The notes beneath the pieces were generated by a model, which was not told the DNA's origin, ran no database searches, and was given only the letters and a program-made list of their open reading frames with translations. Shown in pieces: positions 1-12,400 of a stretch of 64,000 bases of DNA; position 1 is the stretch's first letter; each line of letters starts with the position of its first letter. Origin of the DNA: Antedon mediterranea (taxonomy: Eukaryota > Echinodermata > Crinoidea > Comatulida > Antedonidae); assembly GCF_964355755.1 (NCBI RefSeq), contig NC_092672.1, positions 35,958,501-36,022,500 on the forward strand, given 5' to 3'. Both the position numbers and the translations under genes were made by a program.

Positions 1-1451
1 GTAAATACATTTGTATATCTATAAGTAATAGTAAAGTTATTGTTTAGTTTCTTTGCTTTCTAATACAATCAGGGTTACAGACTTTATAAACATTATGGGT
101 ACACATTAATGTGTTAATAATTCAGTTCATACTCAGTACAATGTACAGTATATAAACTGAATTTCAAAAATCTATTAAAATACATATGTTTACATTATTT
201 GTTACAACATGAATAATAATAATAACTTGGAAATATTAAAGAATTTCATATGAACGTGACATTTTTCATCTGATTAATTACAGAAACACGTTTTTTTTGT
301 TCATTTTGGTTAAATATTAATTTTATCGGTTATTTTTACACATGGTGTTTATTTGCATTTCCAACAGAACTGATAAAACAAAACCGCTCGAAAAATGTAC
401 AATCACCAAGTTAATAAGGCTTGATAGAACATAGATTTTCCGAAGCAATTTGGCGTCAATTTAGTACATTTGCCGTGCGTGCGAACACTGATAAGCACAT
501 GACATATATTTGCGCGAGATTATGAAATTGTAAAGTCGGATGTGCCGAATAGAATACTGCAACATATACCGCAAATGGCAGGCTATGAAAGAACGTCCAG
601 TGGAGTTTATTGAAAAATGGCATTCAGGGAAATTATAAATGACACGTGAAAGCGCACTTTTCGTTTAAAAAAAACGCAAGATTATGATTGGTTGTGACTG
701 GTCGTTTGATACGTGCCACTTACGGTACACGTACCGAGAAATGTTAAATTTATATACAACTGCCGGTTATTAAGTCAGTCTTGTGTGCCATTAAATTTTT
801 TAACAACACCATTTTTGTATGATTCATTTTTGAAAGTTATAATTGAGGATATATGCTGACAGAATAATAGTAACGCAAACGGACAAATATGTTTTAACAT
901 CGATATGTGACTACGTTAAATATACACGTTTTGCAGAAACCGATGGAAAAACTAGGCGACGGTAGTAGCAAAATATGAAATAAAATATCTGTATGTGAAA
1001 TTAATAATCTTCAACTACGAATTTAGTATAATAAATGTGAGCATTAACATACATTTAAGCAAGGGCATTACTTCCTGTTACATTTTCCTATGTCATAGAT
1101 CAAGGATCATTATTATAGATTAAAACTGTTCATAAACATTCACGGCATCTTGTTGCATATGTAGAATAATTTCGTTATTTTGTTAATAATTACCGGTGTT
1201 GAGTCAATGTTCCGTGATAGGACGATTATAACATTCTCTCATTCTTGTCAGTCATAAGTTGTTAAATGTGTATGTTACTTAATTCATTCAAAGTTGTTAC
1301 GATCAAGAAGGTAGTTCATTCTGCTAATTGAATTTGCCAATCAAATGTTTTTCTGAATAATAGTTCCTAATTAGATTTTGATTTTGTGCAATAGAACACA
1401 ACCATCTGTCTCTGAGTATCAGAGAAAGTCTAGATCTTTTATTTATCTTTC

Positions 1452-1672
1452 AAGATTCTGTGTACATTTAGCTAGTGTATAGCTAGTATTGAAAAACAAG
1501 GTTGGAGGTGGTGGGGGCATTGTGTAGAAGATTCTGTGTACATGTAGCTAGTGTGTAGCTAGTATTGAAAAACAAGGTTGAAGGGGGTAGGGGCATTGTG
1601 TAGAAGATTCTGTGTACATGTAGCTAGTGTGTAGCTAGTATTGAAAAGAAGGTGGGAGCATTGTGCAGAAGA
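1452..1672. repeat. Tandem repeat, 3 copies of about 75 bp
   Basis: Three successive copies begin with AGATTCTGTGTACAT and contain GTGTAGCTAGTATTGAAAA, ending in GGGGGCATTGTGTAG. The third copy is shortened in its G-rich part. Confidence 0.9.
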
Positions 1673-1842
1673 GCACCACAATATGTTACGCAGTATTATG
1701 GGCCTTCTAGAATTTTGTCTGAATGACATAGATTAAATTATTGTTGGGTGGGGTAATGTACAGCAGAGGGTGTGGGGTAATGTACAGTGTCTTTCTCTGC
1801 ATGTACAAGTAGCTTTGAAGTGAATATGTAACAGGTTAGAAT

Positions 1843-1860
1843 GGGGTGGGGGGGGGAGGG
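1843..1860 (+). other. G-rich run, possible G-quadruplex
   Basis: A run of almost pure G broken by single T and A bases. Four G-tracts of at least three bases can be drawn, so a G-quadruplex on the + strand is possible. No gene association is visible. Confidence 0.35.
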
Positions 1861-2441
1861 TGTCGAGAGGATTGTTGTTCCTGGTCAATATTAGGAACAT
1901 GGTATTAACCTTACATAGAACTTCCTAATTAACAATCATGTTCAAACTATTGTGTAATGAATTTTTGCTTTTGATGCAGGCTAAAAAAAATATAATACAA
2001 TAAAAACGTTCAAACTATTGTGGAATTTAGAATACCCTTTGACTCATCCACGGGCAAAAAGTATAGTTGACGAATGCGTTAAAATGGCAAAGTGACAAGC
2101 TGTAAAAGGACTTTACCCACTTTGACCAATTACAGTAGGGTGTTTTTAAGCCCAGCCAGGTGGCAAACTAGGCTCCTTCACCAATCAACGTCTAGGCTAA
2201 CATCAATCAACACGGAAGGTTTTTTATTTCCTTTAAGCCAAGAATCATTTAAGGGTGACCAGCATCCTATTTGCTTGAACCCTTAATTATGTGTCCACTA
2301 TCGGAACCCACTTCTGGGCTGTTGAAAGTGCTAGACGACGCCAAATCTGTGAAAAATACGCTTGTAAAACCAAGTAGTGCGTTAGAAATTGCCACTTTAT
2401 GTTTGAATTAATTTCCGTTTCTTTTCGATTGTATTTTACAG

Positions 2442-2488
2442 TTACGGATAAGTGGCGTGTTATTCATTGCCAGTGTATGCGTACCATA
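2442..2488 (+). CDS. brip1: Tentative BRIP1 exon E0
   Basis: A 47-base segment follows a strong pyrimidine-rich acceptor (ending TTTTACAG) and precedes a perfect donor (GTAAGT). Read to end in phase 0, as exon E1 requires, it gives TDKWRVIHCQCMRTI without a stop. This would sit before LVNLLKWIE of E1. The equivalent human segment (about DHEPLRAVCCSLINW) aligns weakly: Q/E, M/L, R/R, T/A and I/V positions agree. The splice sites are convincing but the protein match is not, so it could also be a chance exon-like segment. Confidence 0.4.
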
Positions 2489-2894
2489 GTAAGTTGCGAT
2501 TATTTTTTAACTAAATTTGTATGATATTAAGATGTACTTAAAGCTATTTTGAAATAAAACAGAATTTGACTGTTTTTTTTTGTAAATGTTCATATTAACT
2601 TGAAGACATATTGCAGAGATTTATTGTAAATTAAAAAACACTTAAATTTTATCAAGTGATATTATAAGTTGACATTCTTTCTGTCTCCTGACAATCGGCA
2701 GGATCTTCCCTTTGTATCAAAATGTCTTTTTTATTGTCTGATACAAAACAGAATTTAACTTTTTCTCTTTTCACAAAAAAAAAATAAATAAATTGTATGA
2801 TATTAAACTGAACTTTGCATTTGAGAATTAAACTATTGTGATAAAATCAGGGTCAAGTCTTCATACTAAAGAAACACACACTCTGCTCTGGCAT

Positions 2895-3038
2895 AAAGCT
2901 CTGTGTACACTATCAAACTTTATCTTACCAAAAAAATGATGTGCCCATATATGGACATGACGATGTCATATCACTACCATATTTGGTCACATCAAACTTT
3001 TTTGTCAAATTAGTTTGATAATGAAGACCGAGCTTTAA
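2895..3038 (-). mobile_element. MITE family A, copy 1
   Basis: It begins AAAGCTCTGTGTACACTATC and ends with a diverged inverted copy (ATAATGAAGACCGAGCTTTA). The interior has TGATGTGCCCATATATGGAC and TCACTACCATATTTGG. It lies between tentative E0 and E1. Confidence 0.85.
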
Positions 3039-3282
3039 ACTATGATAGTAGAACCGCTATACTTAGAGAAGTGTTCCTGAATTTGGCTGGTCTTAGTGTT
3101 AACACATATTATATTGCCCCTCATGTTTTACTAAATAAGGGTTTCTGTACTAAATAGGTGGTTTGTTTTATACTTTTGTCTTCCTCCTCCTGGTTTCTAA
3201 GGAAGTGCTTGTAATTTATAAATTATTATTGTTATTATTAAGAGTTATTATTATCAAAATAATTATTTTGTTGCTTCTTTAG

Positions 3283-3432
3283 TTGGTAAACCTTTTAAAA
3301 TGGATAGAGAGCAGCTCTAATAACCTGAACCGATGTGACTTTGAACGTGAATCTAGAATATGGACAGGCGTCGAAATTGTCGCTGTACTTCACAACCTGA
3401 ACGTTCAGCCCGACACAATCCCGCAAATTGTC
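3283..3432 (+). CDS. brip1: BRIP1 exon E1
   Basis: Fifty codons in phase 0, acceptor TTCTTTAG and donor GTAAGT. The product [14 protein letters not shown]...[21 protein letters not shown] matches the human segment with DYE, KIWSG and LHKMG. This region lies between the DEAH box and the SGTLSP motif and belongs to the Arch domain in XPD-like helicases. TTG at 3283 is an internal leucine codon, not a start. Confidence 0.92.
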
Positions 3433-6400
3433 GTAAGTACTCAAAGTAACACAATCAATCAAGAGTTATTTATTTTAATTTTTCTTGAAAAAAAAACTGA
3501 ATTACAACAATTCTGACAATTTGTGAAAATAACAAAAATTTAATAAACATAATAATAAAATTACTTTATTATTATATACAAAATAACACAAAGCAAAGAA
3601 TACTAAATTGATGACTATTTATAAATTTGTGATTCTCAAAATGAAACCCAAAACTATTATCATACAATAATGATGTTGCGGTTGTTTTATTGCAACGCAA
3701 ACTTGGTGGTTAATGGTATCGGAGGAATAAGATGGCCACTGTCCACTTACTACTGATTTATTTCTGTTTGTTTAGCATCATTTAACAGCATTGTGTGAAG
3801 AGAATGAGGATAAAGAGGACACCCATGCGTTGTCTTCCAATTCAGCGGCGCTTCTTGAAGGTCTCTTTGTCATCTTTGAGTATCTTTTCCGGGACAACAT
3901 GCGTTTTATGAAAGACTATAAGTAAGTATACTATAACATTGTTATCCCTTTTATAGCTATCAACCACTTTCATTTTTCTCTATTTCATTTTAATTAAAAT
4001 TAAATGATACGCATGCTAACAAAATATCATGTTCATTGTATATGATAAGATATTTATAAGCTACTGTAAAAACAAAACACGGGCGAATATCTATCCATTC
4101 ATACAGTCAATTTCATCTTTAGATTATTATAATGATCATCTGCACATGTGCACAAACAAATCTGTATTGTGATAGTTCTTGCAACTATGACAAATTCTAG
4201 ATTTAGCATAGTTGCAGTTGGATGCACAGTGCTATGCAAATTTTTTTGTTGGATATTCTAATGACAAGTTTTGAATAATTAATTTTTAAGAACACTTGTA
4301 TTTATCTTAATTCAAAACCATAACAGAGAAAAATGCAGTATTTTTATTATTTACATTCTTGGCTCATTTCTATATACATATATATATTTTTTAGGATTGC
4401 ACTGTTGCGTACCGTGTCAAGAAAATCCTTTACGAATGTAAGTGTTTTATTTTAAAATCATATTATCTTCTAAAATTTACTGACAAAATAGAGATATTGT
4501 TTGTTTTGCCATAATTCAATGCATTTTAAATCTATTTTAAAATCAACATTTATTTTTGACTTCAGAACAATGGATGGATGAGCAGAAGAAGAAGTAAGAC
4601 TTGATTATTATGTTTTTTTCCATTGGTATTTATTCATAAAAAAAAGATTGAAACATGGCAGCAAAAAGCTGAATCACATTTCAATTTACAAAATATGTAT
4701 AAAATTGGTTAAAATCACAAAATTAAAAAAATTACTGATATAGGTCATAAAAAAACAAATTGAACATCAAAATACATATATGAAGAAAAAGTAAGACTAC
4801 ATTGCTATCTTTAATTTCCTCTTAGTACCACCCTGCCATTTACTATATTTTCATAAATTGTTAGGTTTGATTAACCTCATTTTAAATTATAGTCCATCAT
4901 TGTTTAAAAAATAATAAATAATTGGTACCATTTTAGTCCCTCTTCCTTTATTTTAACATTCAAAATGGCTGATTTAAAACACAAAACACAAAATTAATTG
5001 AAGTCAGAGATATGTATATGTATTTTTTATTTATTCGTTTACATTTCCTTATTATGTGTTATTAGGCAATCAGAATTCTTTCACTGTTTCACTTAACTTC
5101 TGGTGCATGAACCCAGCTGTGGTGAGTAGTATTAAAATATTAATCAAAGAATCAATCTATTAATAGCCCCCAGTCATTTACAATTATACACTCTAGGGTT
5201 TGTTAGCGAAACTAGGATCAAAATTACGAGTTCTTTAAAGCGACATTTTCATGAGGATTTCCTAATTGTAATTAATCACTTTTCTTCAAGAATTATGACT
5301 TGTAATTTTATGAAAAGATTATTCTCCAGATAGTTTGTTACCCTTATGGCGTGTATTGACTGGGTTTTGTAGCCTGGGGGGAGGAAGCCTATTTTATTGA
5401 CTGGGCTTGTAGCCTGGGGGAGGAAGCCTATTTAAAACTAGACCAATGTAAATTTCAATTTTCAATAAAGAAATTATATAAATATTTAAGTTTTATTTAT
5501 CCCATGGTAATGGCGTCAGTAATGCTCGACTTGTGATGATGTAACTATTTTCACAGATTTTAAATTTTTTCATATCACGGTTCATTTTAAGTTTAAAATC
5601 TGTCGAAGATGCTGTTCCATTTATGGGTAGGAATGTAATAGATATAACAACTGTTTTATAATGGAATAATAATTCAAAAGAGTACATCTGTTTATTTACA
5701 TGGAACAAAAATAAACTTTGGAACAATTAAAGAAACTTGACTAAAGCTCTGTCTACACTATCAAACTTTATGTGGCAAAAAAATATGATGTGCCCATATC
5801 ACTACCATATTTGGGCATATCACTACCATATTTGGGTATATCACTACCATATTTGGGCATATCACTACCATATCTTGGTACATCACACTTTTGTCAAACT
5901 AGTTTGATAGTGTAGACAGAGCTCTATGATGCTATCAAAATAGTAATCTGAAAAATGTGAAAAATGGATTTATGTGGGAGAGATTGTAAATAAAGCAATT
6001 TCCTTTGTATACTTTAGATAGGCTAGGCTATTTTCCCCAATGCATGTCACAATTTCTTTATTTATTTGGAATTATTTATAGAGCATGACATGATATATAA
6101 TGTACTATTCATAACCTATGAACTCTGACCTCTCCCAACAGGCTTTCTCAGACTTGTATGACATTCGTAGCATCATCTTGACATCTGGTACTCTTTCCCC
6201 AATGGACTCGTTCGCTTCCGAACTGGCCACTTCTTTTCCCATCCAGTTGGAGGCTAATCATGTCATTCATAAATCACAGGTAAGTTATGTTGTCATACAT
6301 GTTATTTTATTCGTTTTATATACAGTAATCTTCTGTTAATGTAAAAAGACACCATCACATGGGATGCAATGTTAATGCATTAAGGGTCTTTCACGGTTCC

Positions 6401-9400
6401 GATCCGGCGCCGGAAAATCCAATCGAACGCCAATGTTTCGTTTTCACGCACATATCGATTGGCGCATAGCCGCGTGAAAACGAAACATTGATGTTCGATT
6501 CGCCGGACCGGAACCGTGCCGGAACAGGTGTGAAAGACCCTTTAATAGGTGTGTCCCCTGAATAGAGGTTGGTTGTAGTGTCAGAACAAAATGATATTGT
6601 CTGTCATTCCCAGAATAGTGGTGTACCAAAGGAGAGGGTTCCACTGTAATTTGTATTATTAATTAATTTTTTTAATTTTAAATTTTTCCTTTTTGGTTTT
6701 TTTGTTATGATAAATATAATAAATATAATAAATAAATATTTTGTCTTATCTCAATATTACACTTCTAGTGGCAACATTTCCAGAATTAATGAACTACCAG
6801 ATAAAAAAAAATGTTCTAGCAACTTCTAGTAGATGGGAACTATTGAACCGTATTTCCTCTTTAACTTTGAAATCTTGGACTCATTGTTAAATATTTTTTT
6901 AAAGAATTTCATTTTCATTTCATTTATTTATTTGACCCAATCGGTCAAGGGGTTACGACAGCAACAATGTGCCATAACATGTGAGTGTCCGCAACTGCGA
7001 ATGCTGAAATGATTATGTTATGGGCTGCAACAAAAGTTGTAAGAATGAAACGCAAAATGTGACAAATTCTGGACAGTATACTTGACAATCATAACAGGTT
7101 ATATGAATTGACCCAGAAAACTTTATATAGTTGTGGCTCAAATGTCATTCTTTCAACAAACAATGAAACTTACCATAAGTTGTTATTCCTGTGAAATCAC
7201 AGTCATACGTGCTAACCATAAAATATTAAAGTAACAATATCACCAAAAATAAGCCAACTATGGTACGCTGGCAGGTAAAAAAAATTAAAAACTGATACGC
7301 AACATTTATACTGTTATTTTATTTCATGAATAATAGGAAAAAACATTTTGATAAAAAATGCATTTTTATGTAATTTTTTCCAATTCCTACAATAAAAGTT
7401 TATATTTGTATGTGAATTCTATCAATAATATAGAAATTGTTTATGGGAATTTTTAAAAGTGAATCTGTAAAGCTTATTGTTTAAAAGCAAAGTGAATTTG
7501 TGAACCTAGTATTAGATCTCTATCAACAACTTCTATCACCGTAGGTGGAGGATACACTAATGCGTAATTATGAACCGCCGCCACAGCTCCACACACATCG
7601 GTCGCACGGGAAACAAACAGGAATACGAGTTGTAATTCGAATCATGTAGGACATGTATTTAACGCTCTCACGGGGCCATAATGCCGGAGTTGTTATATGT
7701 AAACATGGGAAAACACAAGCCTACGAACTAACAAGCGATGAAACGATGTAAATTAGTAGATTTTGCAATACAGGTCACAGATAGGCATACACCAACAAGG
7801 CCACTCCTATCAACTATGACGCATAGTTCATATTGGTTCACATGAACTTATGTCCGTAGTTGATGATGTTCACATGAACTTGTATCCACATGAATTGAAA
7901 CATACATGAATGGAATGAATATAGAAGAATTAAGTAGATAGTTGAATGTCATTTTGAAATAATTTTGGTTGGGAGCTAATTTGGTTAATTTGGGAAACCT
8001 GGTTCACATGTTACAGTGGTTCATTTAAACTATATCATGTTTTTTTTAATTAGGCAATTGTAGACACAAATATTCATTCATTCATTCATTCATTTATTCG
8101 TTTTATTTCACAATGCATCACACTTGATAAGTTGTTACAGATTAATTAAAAGTATTAAATAAAAGATGCAAAGCCTGATAATGATTGTATCAAATAAAAA
8201 CAAACAAGACTTAAATCTAAGTAAATAAGATCAGACAAGTAGTAGTAATAATATAACAATATTAAAAAAAATAATAATACATTTTTAATTACACAATGTT
8301 AAGTACCTTTTCGTTATCTCAGTCTCAATCATGTTTCTTATATTTGTTATTATTAATGTAAATATCACACAATTGTTTGTTTCCACACAGATATTTGTGA
8401 GCACTGTGGCTTTTGGTACAAATGGACATTCACTCAATGCTAGCTACAAATCCTCTGAGGTAGGTTAACCCAATGTAAAAAATTAATTAGTTTTTTCAAG
8501 TAAAAAGTCAAACTTCAAACATTACAATAACTTAAGTCATGAGGAAAAGGTAGCCCACTTTAGACTAAACACTTTAATTGTGAGGCCAAAGCAACATAAT
8601 ATGAAAAGAAAAATTAAAACAGAAAAAAAATTGAAATTGTGACATTTGACTTAACACTCCTTTAACGTTATACAGCACAGTTAAAAATTACTGCAACGTT
8701 ACCCATGGTCCAGCTTCATGTCTATGAGGTATTGTGTTTTGATCGTGATTCTAGAAGATGTATTGTTTTTGATTGCGATCAATTTTTAAATAACCAACGA
8801 AGTACCACGCACCCAACGCCACATAGATGCTACATAAGCTGCTACATAACCATTATAAGTTAAGATATATGTTTTGCTTAGAGAATGAAATTAATTAATT
8901 CATTTATCTTGTGACCATAAATTGCTTTATTTTTCAATGTAATTATTATTTTGTTAATTGCTAGGGGCCAGAGGCCTAAAGTAAATAAAGTCAGGCGATA
9001 AGCCTGAATGAATTATTATATTTCTTAATGCTCATCATTATAATTCTGTTGATGAAACCACTGTTTAGATTCGAACCCACAGCCTTGAATTTAATTCTAA
9101 ACCTGAACCCTTTAGAATGTACCAGATACATCAAGACATTTTTAATGAACAGACCAGATGTAATCTCATGGCTCCACATTGGTTCCTGCAGATAGCCAGG
9201 TTTAAATTGTCATTTGACATCTTCTGCAGCCCCTCCCAATCATTGGGCATCATTACTTGTTCCTGGGTTTAATTGTTTGGGTCATTAGTGGTTTTTGAGG
9301 TTGTCTTTAAGCTATCATGAGTTAATTGGCAATTGCAATTGCCTATTAATGTGTTTTAATTGATTGTAAAGGCCAATGATTGCTTTTCTGAATGTTTTAT

Positions 9401-12400
9401 GTACTGTTGAATCTCTCAAAAGCTTAGGTCTACTTTTAACTACGGTACTTGTTAGATTTTAGCTAAGGCTGCCTTTATTAAAAGATCAAAATTGTAATTA
9501 TATTTGTTATCATTTTACTAATTTGTCAGAAAAAAATTAGTAGTGCACATTTGTTTTGTTTATATATTTAGGCAAATTGCCAAGGATAACCATAAGTGAA
9601 TTCATTCACTATTCTTCTTAAAGGTGGCAATCCTGTTCACAAGACAAACGTATACACAAGATGCTCTACATAAACAAAGTCTTATACTAGTCTTTGGGAG
9701 TGGAGTTGTAATTTGACATTAGAAAAAAATCCTGACATGACAGGACTTGAAACCAGGACCCTTAGAATCATAACCACCACGCATAAATTAACAATCGGCA
9801 GTATCAATTTATGAAAGATATCTTTTGATAAAATGTAATATCTATTTTGATAGTCGTATAGTTTCCAAGACGAGGTAGGGAATCTACTGCTTCAGGTGAG
9901 TCGCATCATTCCGTACGGAGTACTCATGTTCTTCCCGTCTTACAGTATGATGTCAAAGTTGGAAGAACGCTGGAAGGTAACTTTGTCAATTTAATACCAT
10001 ATATGGCAGAGTGTAATTCCAAGCTCTGTCTACACTATAAAACTAGTTCGACAAAAAAAGTGTGATGTGCCCAAATATGGTAGTGACATGACATCATCGT
10101 GTCCATATATGGGCACATCACATTTTTGTCACATAAAGTTTGATAGTGTATACAAAGTTTTAGTGTTATCCATTTAGGCTAAATTTTAGAAACAAGACTT
10201 TGGTAAAACCATTGCTAATACAGTCTATAATTCCACCCCCTAATTTTGGCCATATGTTGTTCCCCTGGAACAATTGTATACTTTGTCATATACAGTATTA
10301 AAATTATTGCCAATTTGTATTCTTAAGCTCTGTCTACACTATCAAACTTTATGTGACAAAAATTTGATGTATCCATATATGGACATGAAGATGTCATTTC
10401 ACTACCATATTTGAGCACATCACTACCATATTTGGGCACATCACACTTTTTTAGTTTGATAGTGTAGACAACGCTTTAATGTTAATTTTTTTACTGTAAT
10501 ACTGCTTGAGATTGTTTTATACCGTTTTTTATTAGACGTACTTACATTTGCACTTTTAAAAAGTTCATTTTTTACTACAGGAAAGTTAATTGTGATTTAT
10601 TGCCATATTAACACCATTTGATAATGGGCAACAATGGTATGTGTATTTAATAGACCTATAATGAAATTACACAGTAATTTAAAGGAATTCCCTTTTATTG
10701 ATTTATGTATCCAGGTAGTTAGCACGCACTCTGGTGTCTTATTTGTGTAAATGTTGTCATTATTTTGTGGTTATGGTGTAAGTTAGGTGCTGGGGCCCAC
10801 ACACAAACTTACTTAGTATTTGCCCTGCCTTAACCTTTAGTAAATGTTAAGAGAGGAAGTTACTACGAAATATGCAAGTTATTATGAAATATGTAAGTTA
10901 TGTCTTTGTGAACGGAATAAGCAAATCAATATCTAGTTCAGTATCTTCATAATAATATCATGACCCTTTTTCTTCTGTCCATAAATTTTGGTGAGTTTGG
11001 TTTTAGACTTCATTTGAATTAGCAAATTGTTAGAATTTATAGAGCAACACAACAGAAGAAGTTGACGGTAGTTACAACAGTATTCTGCTTTTTCTTTATC
11101 ACGTCGATCCCTGCGAACCAACTAATACCTTTGTATTGAAATCGTGTATTATATTTAAATATTTGAGTTATTAAATATTTGAGTTATTAAATATTTGAGT
11201 TATTAAATTTTATGGAACTAGAAATGTTATTATAGTTTTTATATTTATAGTAGTTTTTTATTTTATTTTATTTTATTTTAAAAACCAGAAACAACAGCAG
11301 AAACAAATCCGCCACTTACAGCTTGGTTTAACAGATAATAATTATAATTGAATGTTTATGATATGTATTTGTGTACTGTTTGTATTGTATTGTTGAGGGC
11401 CCCAATGATCAGCTTTGCTGGATGGGCTACCCTCATGGTTTAATAAAACAAAATAAAAAGTCCAAGAGTGTGCAGAGTTGACTATTTTACTAAAGTCGTT
11501 TTATTGAAATAGAGAAACTTACTGTCCATTGATAATCCAGAAATACCTAATGCATAAAATGATCAACTCTACGAAAGCGAATAAAGTCGCCCTAACCGAG
11601 ATTAAACTTTTTTGCTTTATGTGCAGACATTGTATTTTTGTGAATGATTGTGAATCGATACAAACATACTATTTAACAGAAATGTCCTACCGGGGTCCTA
11701 CCCTAATATTATTTTTCTGTTTTCTGTTTTTAGAACACTGGTTTATGGGATAAGTTGAACGAACTGAAGGTCGTCTTATCCGAGCCACGAGGGAATAACA
11801 AAAACGAGTTTGATGATTTGTTAAAGCAGTTCTATGATGTCATCAAAGAGTGCGAGCAAATGGAGCAGGTCAAAGGTCAGTAAATATTGATAGAACTTTT
11901 AATATTAATTATGATTACATTACACATGATTACATTAGGACAAATAATAATAACAATAATATGCTTTATTTAAACATGTTTTTTTACAAATCAATAGAGA
12001 GAGACCTAAAAACAAAAATTCTGTTAAAAAATAATCTGTTCTAAATCTGATGTAAAAGAATTTATATATGTACATATCTATATTTATAGGCTTCAGAAAC
12101 ATTTCTCTTTAGCTGTTTACTTTTTGTTTTGACTGCGATCCACACATTGTCATTACCATACCATTGATTTTACTTTCTATGGATTTCCTTTGGATTTATA
12201 TATTTTATCCTAATTCAGTAGCTTGGCCATGCCAACATTTTTTTTTCAACTTTGTCTGGTGGCAGGAAAAAGCCACTAATTTTTTTAGATTGCAAATAGT
12301 TTGTTTAACATTATAAACAAGAATTTAATGTTTTTCCCTAGATCCCAGTAGTGATAATCCTGCTAAGAGTGGAGCCGTGTTTTTGGCAGTTTGTCGTGGC

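Larger units (their letters stand above)
1..2441. other. Upstream AT-rich region, no gene recognised
   Basis: No reading frame here resembles a known protein, and no splice-bounded segment matches the BRIP1 residues expected before exon E1, apart from the tentative exon listed at 2442. It is probably intron of the BRIP1 gene, because the DEAH-box part of the protein must lie upstream. It holds a three-copy tandem repeat (1452-1672) and a G-run (1843-1860). Confidence 0.5.

Noticed and set aside
3283-3516. TTG at 3283 as a translation start of a 77-residue protein
   Set aside because: This is an internal BRIP1 exon: an acceptor AG directly precedes it and a donor at 3433 ends it. The frame after 3432 is intronic.
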